DNA of 64,000 nucleotides. It comes from an uncultured Spirochaetaceae bacterium. GTDB lineage: Bacteria; Spirochaetota; Spirochaetia; Sphaerochaetales; Sphaerochaetaceae. The notes below the pieces were generated by a model. It saw only the letters and a list, made by a program, of their open reading frames with translations. It made no database searches and was not told where the DNA came from. A program made the position numbers and the translations under genes. Of the stretch, positions 25,046 to 33,309 are shown in pieces (position 1 is the first letter of the stretch; each line of letters begins with the position of its first letter). The stretch spans positions 1-64,000 of the forward strand of contig CALXLH010000003.1 of the NCBI GenBank assembly GCA_944389145.1. The letters run 5' to 3'.

Positions 25046-26116
25046 GTGATAAGGGAGCCCGTATTCAATATCAGGCTGTCGCAGCTTGATAAGGTCCTGC
25101 TGGACTCCAGCCCATTCTTCAGAATCGATGTCCTGAGGGTCGTGATGGCCTTCAGGACTCTTGATCATGACACGCTTTCCTCCCTGGCAGAGTATGCCGA
25201 TGCGCAAGGTGGCAGGATAGAGCGCTGGCTCATGGTCCCGTCCTCCATGCCGCTCTCTGTACTGGCTTATGTGATAGACAGGGCCTTCGGCCTCGTTCCT
25301 TCTCCAGATACGTCTTCATTCCTGCTTCCGGAGGATCGGTTCCGTGCCTATGCTCCTGACATGGCCTCGTTCCTGAAGCGTTCAGGCAGGCTCTTCTTCA
25401 ATCCTATCCAGGATGACTACCTGGATGCTGTCGCTTCAGAGAGTGCCTTGCGCCGCACGTTCATCATGGATCCTCCATATGATCTGCCTCATCTTTCTTA
25501 TGAGGCCTGTCAGGAGATCCTTGAGGGATATATCAGCCATTTCCCGTCTGAAGGCATCATGATAGGGGGAAGGCGATGCGCGATGGATGATATCGAACCG
25601 ACAGAGGAAGCCCTCCTTGCGGTGACCCATGCGGTTGGGGAGCCTTTTGTCAGGGATATATCACCATATATACCGTTCCCGTATATCCTAGGCAGGGAAG
25701 GGGCCTCGCTTGCATCCGCATCAGAGGCTGATAAGGCCCTATCCCGTAAGTCATTTGATATCCGCAGCCGCGGTGCAAGGCCGCTTACCCATGAGCTTAT
25801 TTATGAGCATCTTTCATATGAGCAGCCAGATGATGGGTTCCGTTTCTCGATAACCAGGCCCAAGGATGTCCGCAGCATCATCGAGGATGGCTACCTTGAT
25901 CTGGAAGCGTATATCGATTCGGCAAGATACGTCTCATCCACGCTCATGCCTGATTGCATAGCCAAGATAGGCTACGATCTCTTCGGTGAGACTGAGCATG
26001 AATACGCCTCGTTTATCATGCGCCTCCATAGTTCAGATGCCCAGGCATACCGAGCGTATGCGGAAGAGGCAGGGTGGAGAGAGCCTTATATCGATAAGAG
26101 GAAGGTACTTAGATAG
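25046..26116 (+). CDS. Protein of unknown function, possibly pRiA4b ORF-3-like
   Basis: A 356-residue cytoplasmic protein with GTG start, 1 nt after pfk, so co-transcribed and probably coupled. I do not recognise it with certainty. The N-terminal part ('FFRIDVLRVVMAFRTL', then 'IERWLMVPSSMPLSVLAYVIDRAFGLVP') resembles the start of the plasmid pRiA4b ORF-3 family fold, where a short beta segment leads to 'W/R..VP....L..L..VI..AfGw'. The remainder shows no motif I can name. No signal peptide or membrane segment. Confidence 0.6.
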   Translation: MIREPVFNIRLSQLDKVLLDSSPFFRIDVLRVVMAFRTLDHDTLSSLAEYADAQGGRIERWLMVPSSMPLSVLAYVIDRAFGLVPSPDTSSFLLPEDRFRAYAPDMASFLKRSGRLFFNPIQDDYLDAVASESALRRTFIMDPPYDLPHLSYEACQEILEGYISHFPSEGIMIGGRRCAMDDIEPTEEALLAVTHAVGEPFVRDISPYIPFPYILGREGASLASASEADKALSRKSFDIRSRGARPLTHELIYEHLSYEQPDDGFRFSITRPKDVRSIIEDGYLDLEAYIDSARYVSSTLMPDCIAKIGYDLFGETEHEYASFIMRLHSSDAQAYRAYAEEAGWREPYIDKRKVLR

Positions 26117-26174
26117 CAATTTCTCTAAAATCGGAATGATGTTTCAAAAATTTTGAAATTTTTTCGAAAAGTAC

Positions 26175-26203
26175 TTTTCATTCTTTTCCTAATTCGCTAT
26201 ATT
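26175..26203 (+). promoter_or_regulatory. Sigma-70 type promoter of the 26.2-kb small RNA
   Basis: TTTTCA (26175-26180) and TATATT (26198-26203) are separated by exactly 17 nt in an AT-rich region. The predicted start, about 26210, coincides with the 5' arm of the first hairpin of the RNA. Confidence 0.6.
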
Positions 26204-26209
26204 GGCATC

Positions 26210-26300
26210 AGAAAGTGGAAGCAATAGCACTTCCATTCTAACCTCCTTTTGTTCCCCACAAACCGTTTACCTCCTTTTACCGGGTGTGGGGTTTTTTTTT
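26210..26300 (+). ncRNA. Candidate small RNA A with two anti-Shine-Dalgarno motifs
   Basis: About 91 nt, without any open frame. It folds as: a 5' hairpin (AGAA 210-213 with TTCT 236-239, TGGAAG 216-221 with CTTCCA 230-235); a linker carrying ACCTCCTTTT (26241-26250); and a terminator hairpin (CCCCACA 254-260 with TGTGGGG 285-291, CCG 263-265 with CGG 281-283) followed by nine T. A second ACCTCCTTTT (26269-26278) lies in the apical loop of the terminator. CCUCCUUU equals the 3' tail of 16S rRNA, so the RNA could pair with Shine-Dalgarno sequences. Seen: promoter, motifs, folds. Inferred: function in translation control. Confidence 0.65.
26254..26300 (+). terminator. Intrinsic terminator of small RNA A
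   Basis: Stem of 7 bp (26254-26260 with 26285-26291) plus 3 bp (263-265 with 281-283), 15-nt loop, then nine consecutive T. The strongest plus-strand terminator in the window. Confidence 0.85.
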
Positions 26301-26409
26301 CCTTGCCCTTGTAGAAAAATGGCGTGCCAAGCTGTCTGCTGATTCTTACTTTGAGATCGGGAAGGGGAACTGATAGTTGAAGCTTGCACTTGATAGCTCA
26401 TGGTGCATC

Positions 26410-26438
26410 GCAGGAGCCGCCTGAGGGACTGCTCCTGC
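26410..26438 (-). terminator. Hairpin after the 26.5-kb lipoprotein gene
   Basis: GCAGGAG (26410-26416) pairs with CTCCTGC (26432-26438) just beyond the stop of the leftward lipoprotein gene; no U-tract. I see nothing else in 26301-26449. Confidence 0.4.
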
Positions 26439-26449
26439 ATTCATCTGGA

Positions 26450-27775
26450 TTACGTTAGGCTCTGATCTCTCATGAAGAACGGTATGAGATTCGCCTCATC
26501 GAACGTTTCGGTTCCTGAAATTGCCCCATCGCTGGTTCTTGTCATGGTTACTTCCCAGCTATGCGGCTTCCCATCGTTGCCAAGAGCGTTCAGGACGAAG
26601 GATGATTCCATCTCATCCTGCAAGATCGTCCCTGCTTTTATGAGAAGGCCATCACTGGCAGCTATATAGTTGCTTATATCTGCCCTGAGCGATGAGAAAG
26701 GAAGCGGATAGCCATCTTCTGCTGATGAGGATGTAAGGGTAGCCTCTCCTTCTAGGGTGTAACTCCCCTTGTCATTCGTTCCTTCGATCCTGTATGAGGT
26801 TATGGTCGCTTCCCATGCCGTAGGTCCGTTGTGTGATAAAGAGCCTCTTACTGAGGAGTTTCCATCAGAGTACTCTATGTTTTCATCCTGCGCTGATCCT
26901 ATCGCGGCCAGTATCGTCTCCTGTATCTCTTGTCCTGCTTCTGCCATAGATAGGCCTATCGCTGACATCAGATCTGATTCATCTGTCGTAGGTATCCTCA
27001 ATGGCTCAGAGCTTGGGGTTGAATTCTCAAGGCCGAAGATCACATATTCTATATTCTCATCATCAAGGATGCATAGTGCGCCTTCATCCATCTCTCCTGT
27101 TTCCTGGTCTATCAGCCTTGGTTCCTGCCTGTAGTACAAGGTATGCTTATGGCCATCGTCCATGAAGTCTGCCGTGATTATGACCTTCTGCAAGGTACTA
27201 TCCATGTTCTGATAGATGAAGCCATTGCTGATGCTCTCTACCGTATTCTCACCGCTTGGAACGTAGCTGGATATATCCATCGCGAAGATAATGCTCTCTT
27301 CAGTGAGGCTCATCGTAACGCAGCCTTCAGCCTTTCCTGAATCTGAGTCGACTGAGAAGCTGACGTCCATTGGGGCAGCCTCGAACGGGGTCGTTATCGG
27401 ACCTTCGGATGGAATCGTGAACCATCCTGATATGGTAGCATCTCCATAGGTATAGCTCTCTATTTCCCTCAGCCTATCATCATCGTTCCTCGCAGGATTT
27501 TCCTTTGCATATTCCCATATGGCCCAGGCGATGTCTCCGGAATATTCCGCCAAGGCCTCGTTTCCTAGAGAGTTCGTGATTCTTTCCATTAGAGCTGCCT
27601 GAGTCTCAGAAGGAGCCGAGACAGGAGTAGTTACAGCAGGTTCTTCGGGAAGAATGATCTCATAATCCTGATCAGCCTGATTTCCGCCATCTCCCCCCAG
27701 GATGTTACCATCATTTGGCATCTGGCAGCCTGCCAGCAGGCAAAGCAGCAACGAAAATGCGATGAATTGTCTCAT
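26450..27775 (-). CDS. Lipoprotein of unknown function
   Basis: A 441-residue exported protein with lipobox 'LLAGC' (MRQFIAFSLLLCLLAGC), probably envelope-anchored. After an acidic, proline-containing linker (to about residue 60) there are two similar halves: 'ITNSLGNEALAEYSGDIAWAI' and 'GLSMAEAGQEIQETILAAI' each precede a beta-rich stretch describing 'ATISGWFTIP..' and 'NSSVRGSLSHNG..', which suggests an internal duplication. No known domain. TATAGT lies 6 nt before ATG without a Shine-Dalgarno, so the mRNA is probably leaderless. Confidence 0.72.
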   Translation of the reverse strand: MRQFIAFSLLLCLLAGCQMPNDGNILGGDGGNQADQDYEIILPEEPAVTTPVSAPSETQAALMERITNSLGNEALAEYSGDIAWAIWEYAKENPARNDDDRLREIESYTYGDATISGWFTIPSEGPITTPFEAAPMDVSFSVDSDSGKAEGCVTMSLTEESIIFAMDISSYVPSGENTVESISNGFIYQNMDSTLQKVIITADFMDDGHKHTLYYRQEPRLIDQETGEMDEGALCILDDENIEYVIFGLENSTPSSEPLRIPTTDESDLMSAIGLSMAEAGQEIQETILAAIGSAQDENIEYSDGNSSVRGSLSHNGPTAWEATITSYRIEGTNDKGSYTLEGEATLTSSSAEDGYPLPFSSLRADISNYIAASDGLLIKAGTILQDEMESSFVLNALGNDGKPHSWEVTMTRTSDGAISGTETFDEANLIPFFMRDQSLT

Positions 27776-27781
27776 GATCCA

Positions 27782-27787
27782 ACTATA
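27782..27787 (-). promoter_or_regulatory. -10 box giving a leaderless lipoprotein mRNA
   Basis: TATAGT (27787-27782) is 6 nt before ATG 27775; no Shine-Dalgarno is seen. Confidence 0.5.
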
Positions 27788-27893
27788 TCCGCGTTGGTTG
27801 CCATAGCATAGTGGTTATACGACCGATCTAGATCCTTCTTCTTGCCAATGACCCGCCGTTGATGCCACCATTCCTGTGGAGGATTTGTTGATT

Positions 27894-28937
27894 ATGGAAT
27901 ACGGTGTCGGAATCATCGGAACGGGTAATATAGCGGAAACGCACGCTAATGCGGTACTGGCTGCCAATGGGGCGAGGCTTGTCGCCTGCTACAATCATAA
28001 TGCTGCGAAGGGGGATGCGTTTGCCTCGCGCTTCGGTATCAGGAGCTATCATGAGCTTGATTCATTCCTGTCTGATGGTGATGTTGATATCGTGATGATC
28101 GCAACTCCCTCCGGGGCTCATCTTGAGCCTGCGCTGGCAGCGATCGGGAGCGGGAAGAAGGCTGTGATCGTGGAGAAGCCCCTGGAGATTACCACCGCGC
28201 GCTGCGATATGATGATACATGCGGCAGAGGAGAAGGGAGTCCTTCTCGCCGGAATATTCCAGTCAAGGTATTTCGAGGCCGTGAGGCTGATGAGGAAGGC
28301 CCTCGATGAAGAACGCTTCGGACGTGTGACGATGATCAGCGCCCAGTTCAACTGGTATCGCACGCAGGAATACTACGATGATGTTCCCTGGCATGGCACG
28401 AAGGCGCTTGATGGCGGCGGGGTGCTTATCAATCAGGGGATCCATACTATCGATCTCCTGCGATGGTTCGGCGGTGATGTGGATAGCGTATCGGCATTCT
28501 GCGGGGCGCTCGGTCATGAGAGGATAGAGGTAGAGGACTCAGGTGTTGCCGCGATACGCTTCAGAAGCGGAGCACTGGGGATTATCGAGGGAACGACAGC
28601 TTCCTATCCTGGTTCCATGCGACGTGTGGAGATATGCGGTACGGACGGTTCCGCGCTTCTTTCAGGAGATAGCATCGGCGCCTGGGATTTCAGGGACGAG
28701 CGTCCTGAGGATGCCGCTATCAAGGCATCGATCGCGAATGCCTCGGTCCCTACCTGGGGAGCGTCGACTCCGACCGTGGCGGATGCCAGCGCTCACGCTG
28801 AGAACATCGAGGATGTGGTCAGGGCTCTTGAAGAGGGCAGGGATCCGATGGTCTCCGGACGCGAGGCACGCAAGGCAGTAGAGCTTGTAGAGGCCATCTA
28901 TGACAGCGCGTATGGAGGTAATGTCGTAAGGCTCTGA
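27894..28937 (+). CDS. Gfo/Idh/MocA family oxidoreductase
   Basis: A 347-residue NAD(P)-dependent sugar or inositol dehydrogenase-type enzyme. The Rossmann motif is 'VGIIGTGNIAETHANAVLAA', the conserved 'EKPLEI' lies near residue 95, and the C-terminal alpha/beta domain includes 'WHGTKALDGGGVLINQGIHTIDLLRWFGG' with the usual catalytic D and H. It oxidises or reduces a sugar-derived substrate that cannot be named from sequence. ATG 27894 was chosen because the Rossmann fold starts there and GGAGG lies 11 nt upstream; in-frame GTG 27876 and TTG 27888 are alternatives. Convergent with the MATE gene, 2 nt between stops. Confidence 0.9.
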   Translation: MEYGVGIIGTGNIAETHANAVLAANGARLVACYNHNAAKGDAFASRFGIRSYHELDSFLSDGDVDIVMIATPSGAHLEPALAAIGSGKKAVIVEKPLEITTARCDMMIHAAEEKGVLLAGIFQSRYFEAVRLMRKALDEERFGRVTMISAQFNWYRTQEYYDDVPWHGTKALDGGGVLINQGIHTIDLLRWFGGDVDSVSAFCGALGHERIEVEDSGVAAIRFRSGALGIIEGTTASYPGSMRRVEICGTDGSALLSGDSIGAWDFRDERPEDAAIKASIANASVPTWGASTPTVADASAHAENIEDVVRALEEGRDPMVSGREARKAVELVEAIYDSAYGGNVVRL

Positions 28938-28939
28938 TC

Positions 28940-30316
28940 TCAGAGCCGGAAACCCTTTTCTTCACGCTGCCTGAGTATCTTGGGAAGCTCTTTCCACATG
29001 ATCAAGGATGAGACGGCTCCGGCTATAAGATCACAGATGGGTTCGGCGAAGAATGCCGCGTCCGCCACCGTGATTGCCGGCAGCAGCAGCGTGGATATGA
29101 AGAATACGATCTTACGCTCAAGCGATAGGGGCAGCGAGAAGCGGACCTGCCCGAGGGCTGTCATCATATCCACGTTCGTGTATTGGAATGAAAGCGGTAT
29201 TATCATTGACTCGAAGATGATCATGTAACGGGCAGCTGTGAACTGTATCGACTCATCCGGAGTGAAGAATGAGGCGAAGGCCTTTGATCCGAGGATGGTG
29301 AGGAGGAACATCACGACCGTATAGGCTGTCGCGACTACCTGTACCCGTCTTATGCTTCCTCTGACCCTTGCGGAATCTCCCGCTCCATAGTTGTAGCTTA
29401 CCAGCCCCTGACAGCCTGCCGTGATGCCTCCAAGGGGATTCATGACCAGCAGATGGTAGCTCTGTATTATAGTGGAGCAGGTTATCAGCATATCTCCGCG
29501 TTCCGGACCGCCATAGCGCTGAAGCACCGAGTTCAGGACGATCATCAAGGCACTGTCTGTGGCGATTATGATGAAAGGGGAGAGCCCGAATGTCAGGATC
29601 TTTGCTATCCTGCTCCTGTCAAATGAATGGAAACGCAGCCTTATCTGGGCATTATGGGAGATCAGCACGCCGATGACGATAGCGGCAGAGGCCATCTGGG
29701 ATATCACGGTGGCGATTGCCGCCCCCTTCACGCCCATCCCGAAGATGAATATGAATATCGGGTCAAGTATGATGTTGAGAGCTGCTCCTATCAGTACCGA
29801 TACCATGCCTTTCTTGCTCTGTCCCTGGTTTATCACATAGCTGTTCAGGCCTGATGCAAGAAGAGCGAACGGAGTGCCCAGCACATACCATCCTAGGTAT
29901 TCGCTGGCGTATGGAAGCGTCATTTCCGAAGCTCCGAATGCCATGAGGATCGGGTGGCGGAATATGAATGCGAGAGGTGTCAGGATCGCGGATGCTGCCA
30001 GCAGGAGATAGAATGCCGTCGAGAGTATGCTCTCCGCGCTCTCATGCTCCCCATGCCCTTCCTTCATTGCCATGATGGGAGCTCCGCCCATCCCTATCAG
30101 GACCGCGAAGGAGGAGATCAGCGTTGTGATAGGTGCTGCGATGCCTACGCCTGCGAGAGCCATGTCTCCATATCCTGCGATATGTCCGATGAACATCCTG
30201 TCTACAATCGCGTATAGCACGTTCACAGCCTGTGCAAGAGCTGTCGGAAGCGCCAGATGGAGCGTCAGGAACCAGAGCCCATCCTTGCCCAGATCGTAAT
30301 TTCCGTTCTTTCTCAT
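28940..30316 (-). CDS. MATE family efflux transporter
   Basis: A 458-residue multidrug and toxin extrusion antiporter with 12 predicted membrane segments in two homologous halves. The N-terminal half has 'ALPTALAQAVNVLYAIVDRMFIGHIAG' and 'GMGGAPIMAMKEGHGE'; the second half has 'NPLGGITAGCQGLVSYNYGAGDSARV'. It exports cationic compounds using an ion gradient. The open frame extends 113 codons upstream, but that part only shadows the NUDIX gene. ATG 30316 is preceded by TATAAT 9 nt away and no Shine-Dalgarno. It is divergent from the NUDIX gene with 48 bp between starts. Confidence 0.9.
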   Translation of the reverse strand: MRKNGNYDLGKDGLWFLTLHLALPTALAQAVNVLYAIVDRMFIGHIAGYGDMALAGVGIAAPITTLISSFAVLIGMGGAPIMAMKEGHGEHESAESILSTAFYLLLAASAILTPLAFIFRHPILMAFGASEMTLPYASEYLGWYVLGTPFALLASGLNSYVINQGQSKKGMVSVLIGAALNIILDPIFIFIFGMGVKGAAIATVISQMASAAIVIGVLISHNAQIRLRFHSFDRSRIAKILTFGLSPFIIIATDSALMIVLNSVLQRYGGPERGDMLITCSTIIQSYHLLVMNPLGGITAGCQGLVSYNYGAGDSARVRGSIRRVQVVATAYTVVMFLLTILGSKAFASFFTPDESIQFTAARYMIIFESMIIPLSFQYTNVDMMTALGQVRFSLPLSLERKIVFFISTLLLPAITVADAAFFAEPICDLIAGAVSSLIMWKELPKILRQREEKGFRL

Positions 30317-30325
30317 GGCGGTTGG

Positions 30326-30331
30326 ATTATA
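30326..30331 (-). promoter_or_regulatory. -10 box giving a leaderless MATE mRNA
   Basis: TATAAT (30331-30326) lies 9 nt before ATG 30316. It is 21 bp from the divergent NUDIX -10 box, so the two promoters overlap. Confidence 0.6.
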
Positions 30332-30352
30332 GCCTTGGCCGGCCTTTTGTTC

Positions 30353-30358
30353 TATCCT
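30353..30358 (+). promoter_or_regulatory. -10 box giving a leaderless NUDIX operon mRNA
   Basis: TATCCT (30353-30358) ends 6 nt before ATG 30365. The layout TATCCTCT-N4-ATG is shared with the Xdh-like operon and vsr. Confidence 0.5.
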
Positions 30359-30364
30359 CTTTGC

Positions 30365-30757
30365 ATGAGGGCGATAAGGGTAAGCGCGGCTATCATAAGG
30401 AGAGGTGGCAGGATCCTTGCGGCCGAGCGTGGATACGGCGATTACAAGGGTTACTGGGAATTCCCCGGGGGCAAGCGGGAGGAAGGGGAGAGCGGCGAGG
30501 AAGCCGTTATCCGCGAGATCTGGGAAGAGCTTGGCGTCCATGTCGCTGTCGATAGCCTGCTGGGCACGATCGAGCATGAGTATCATGACTTCCGCCTCAT
30601 AATGGATTGCTACATCTGCCATATCACAGGCGGGGCCGTAACGCTTATGGAGCATGACGCGATGAGATGGCTATCTTCCGAGGAGCTTGGAAGCGTAAGC
30701 TGGCTCCCTGCGGATATGGCTGTCGTCGAGCTTATCAGAGGGGGTGGTGCCATATAG
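30365..30757 (+). CDS. NUDIX hydrolase, MutT-like
   Basis: A 130-residue NUDIX protein with an intact box 'GGKREEGESGEEAVIREIWEELGV' (GX5EX7REUXEEXGU). The start 'MRAIRVSAAIIRRGGRILAAERGYGDYKGYWEFPGG' is like MutT/NudG enzymes, which hydrolyse oxidised or non-canonical nucleotides such as 8-oxo-dGTP or dCTP derivatives. I chose ATG 30365 because the fold begins there; the longer frame upstream shadows the MATE gene. First in an operon with the SNF2 and SWIM genes (2-nt gap to SNF2). Confidence 0.88.
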   Translation: MRAIRVSAAIIRRGGRILAAERGYGDYKGYWEFPGGKREEGESGEEAVIREIWEELGVHVAVDSLLGTIEHEYHDFRLIMDCYICHITGGAVTLMEHDAMRWLSSEELGSVSWLPADMAVVELIRGGGAI

Positions 30758-30759
30758 CC

Positions 30760-33309
30760 ATGCCAGGCCTTGCCTTTCTCATCACGGAAGATTCCTTCAT
30801 CCCTGATTATCTACAGATGACCGATGGCACCGATCATGCATCATTGCATGAGGCATTCCGGAAGGACAGATATAAGGCTCTCTATGACCTTGCGTTCTCC
30901 CATGGCAGCAATGATTCGCCATCCCTTGCTTTCCTGCGCTCCCTGTCGTCCCTGTTCATCGATGGCCTGCTACGCATCCCCGGACTTGAGCTCCTGCGCG
31001 ATAAGGCCGTGGCGGATGTGGCTGATGATGATATCCAGCGGCTGCTGGATGATGCGCCCTATATGATAGGAAGCGGATATCTCTCCATTCATTGGGCAAG
31101 GCTGCAGCTCGAGAGGCTTTCCGCGGTTTATGCGCGGGAGATAGCATCATTCGCCGGCAGCGTCGATCTCTATTTTTCCGGTAAGCGGAGGGACCTTGTC
31201 GTGCCTTCCCGCGTCTTCTTCCATCTCGTTGAGTATCCTGAAGGGCGCAGGCCGTTCGCATTCATGGCCACATATTCCACGCTTGATGGCAATGGGGATG
31301 TGAGGCACTATCCTCTCCGATACGCCAGGACGGAGTATGGCAGCGATAAGGAGAAGCTTGCTTCGCTGATAGCGGTGATACAGAGGCTTTCGAAAGAGAG
31401 CCGCTTCATCGCAGCGCTTGTCGAATCCGGAGATATCTTCTATCCATTGATGCTTGATGCCGATGAGGCCTATTCATTCCTGCGCGATGTGCCTCTTTAC
31501 GAGGCGGCAGGAGTCATATGCCGTACTCCTTCATGGTGGAAAGGCAGAGGTGAATCGCTGATAAGGCTTGGGGTGAGGCATGAAGGCTATTTCTCCCGTT
31601 CCGTCCTTCTTTCCCTTGTCCCTGATATGGTCTATGAAGGCTTGAGGATAAGCGAGGAAGAGGCTCATGAGCTGCTTTCGGAAGCTGAGGGGCTCCGTCT
31701 CTTCAGGGGTAGGTGGATCGAGGTTGATCACAAGAGGCTTAGGACGCTTATCGCGGATTTCGAGCGCCTTCGGGAAAGAAAGGCGGATCCCGTTACGCTT
31801 GTCAGGGAGGAAGCCTCGATCGAAAAGGGCGTCATCGGTACCGCCGTGCGCTTCGATTCCCGTTCCTGGCTGACAGAGTGTGCCTTATCGGTCCTTGATG
31901 ATAGGCAGGTACCACGGTCATTCAAAGGTACTCTCAGAAGGTATCAGGAGGATGGGTATCTATGGCTCACGGCCATGGCCAGGATGGGGCTCGGGGTGTG
32001 CCTTGCCGATGATATGGGCTTAGGGAAGACCGTTGAGATGCTTGCCTTCCTTCTGAGGATGAAGGAAGAGGGAATGAAGCGCATCCTCCTGATAGTCCCT
32101 CTCTCGCTGCTTGCGAACTGGGAGCATGAGATACGCCGCTTTGTCCCTTCGCTGGATTATCTCATCCTCTATGGGCGGAATCGATCCCGCGCGGATTTCC
32201 CTTTCCTTACCGTATCGACCTATCAGATGGCCGCTAGGAACGAGGCTGTCGCGGATAACGAGTGGGATGTGATAGTTCTGGATGAGGCACAGGCGATAAA
32301 GAATGCCGGAACGGCGCAGGCGAAGAGGATAAAGGCTCTTAGGAAGAGAGTCGGGATCGCGATGACCGGAACGCCTATAGAGAATGACCTGATGAATCTC
32401 CATTCGATCTTCAGCTTCCTCAATCCCGGCCTCCTTGGCCCTGCCGAATCCTTCCGGCGTCTTGCCCGAGGTGACGGAAGCAGCCATTTCTCAGAGCTTA
32501 GGAGAGCCATATCCCCATTCATCCTCAGACGGGTGAAGACCGATAAGAGCATAATCCCCGATCTTCCGGAAAAGCTGGAGAACGATGTGATGGTATCGCT
32601 GGGGAAGGAGCAGATCGTCCTCTATCGGAATATCGTGTCAGGCATTGAGGGGGCACCTTCCGCATCCTCCTCTTTCGAGGAGAAGGGTATGCTGCTGCGT
32701 ACGCTCCTTCGTCTCAAGCAGGTATGCAACCATCCTGCCCTGCTCCTGGGTGATGGCGACTACTCTGTGGAAAGGAGCGGTAAGTTCCTTGTCCTCCGTG
32801 ATCTCGCGAGGACGCTTGCGGATAACAGGGAGAGGGTGCTGGTCTTCACGCAGTTCAGGACGATGATTCCACCTCTCGATGACCTTCTTTATCCTGTCTT
32901 CGGCAAGAGGGGACTCACTATAAGCGGTGAGACGAGCGAGCGGCAGAGGGCTGAGCGTGTTGAGCTTTTCCAGGGTGGGGAGATCCCGTATATGGTACTG
33001 TCACTCAGGGCTGCAGGCGTCGGCCTCAACCTTACGGCAGCCTCTTCTGTCATTCATTTCGACAGATGGTGGAATCCCGCGGTGGAGAATCAGGCTACTG
33101 ACCGTGCTTTCAGGATAGGACAGGAGAGGAATGTCTCGGTATATCGCTTCGTGACTGCTGATACGATCGAGGAACGTATCTCTGAGATGCTGTCAGATAA
33201 GCAGGAGCTTGCAGATGGCATCATCGGGGATGCCTCTTCCTCCATACTTTCCAAGCTTTCCCCTGATCAGATCATCGCCGCCATGCGCTTCACGGGAGGC
33301 CAGCGATGA
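30760..33309 (+). CDS. SNF2-family DNA helicase/translocase
   Basis: An 849-residue Swi2/Snf2 ATPase. A roughly 370-residue N-terminal region (SNF2_assoc/HelicaseBsu-like) precedes the motor. Walker A is 'LADDMGLGKTVEML' near residue 415, the DEAQ box 'VLDEAQAIKNAGT', motif III 'MTGTPIENDL'. The C-terminal helicase lobe has 'RVLVFTQFRTMI', 'LRAAGVGLNLTAASSVIHFDRWW' and 'QATDRAFRIGQ'. It translocates on double-stranded DNA to remodel protein-DNA complexes. Its 3' end overlaps the SWIM gene (ATGA), a common bacterial pairing. Confidence 0.93.
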   Translation: MPGLAFLITEDSFIPDYLQMTDGTDHASLHEAFRKDRYKALYDLAFSHGSNDSPSLAFLRSLSSLFIDGLLRIPGLELLRDKAVADVADDDIQRLLDDAPYMIGSGYLSIHWARLQLERLSAVYAREIASFAGSVDLYFSGKRRDLVVPSRVFFHLVEYPEGRRPFAFMATYSTLDGNGDVRHYPLRYARTEYGSDKEKLASLIAVIQRLSKESRFIAALVESGDIFYPLMLDADEAYSFLRDVPLYEAAGVICRTPSWWKGRGESLIRLGVRHEGYFSRSVLLSLVPDMVYEGLRISEEEAHELLSEAEGLRLFRGRWIEVDHKRLRTLIADFERLRERKADPVTLVREEASIEKGVIGTAVRFDSRSWLTECALSVLDDRQVPRSFKGTLRRYQEDGYLWLTAMARMGLGVCLADDMGLGKTVEMLAFLLRMKEEGMKRILLIVPLSLLANWEHEIRRFVPSLDYLILYGRNRSRADFPFLTVSTYQMAARNEAVADNEWDVIVLDEAQAIKNAGTAQAKRIKALRKRVGIAMTGTPIENDLMNLHSIFSFLNPGLLGPAESFRRLARGDGSSHFSELRRAISPFILRRVKTDKSIIPDLPEKLENDVMVSLGKEQIVLYRNIVSGIEGAPSASSSFEEKGMLLRTLLRLKQVCNHPALLLGDGDYSVERSGKFLVLRDLARTLADNRERVLVFTQFRTMIPPLDDLLYPVFGKRGLTISGETSERQRAERVELFQGGEIPYMVLSLRAAGVGLNLTAASSVIHFDRWWNPAVENQATDRAFRIGQERNVSVYRFVTADTIEERISEMLSDKQELADGIIGDASSSILSKLSPDQIIAAMRFTGGQR

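Noticed and set aside
26311-26335. Leftward TGGCACG near small RNA A, like a sigma-54 promoter
   Set aside because: The -12 GC is replaced by TT, so the element is unlikely to work.
28940-30655. A 571-codon MATE frame starting at 30655
   Set aside because: The first 113 codons lie opposite the NUDIX gene and do not resemble MATE proteins; the promoter and family start support ATG 30316.
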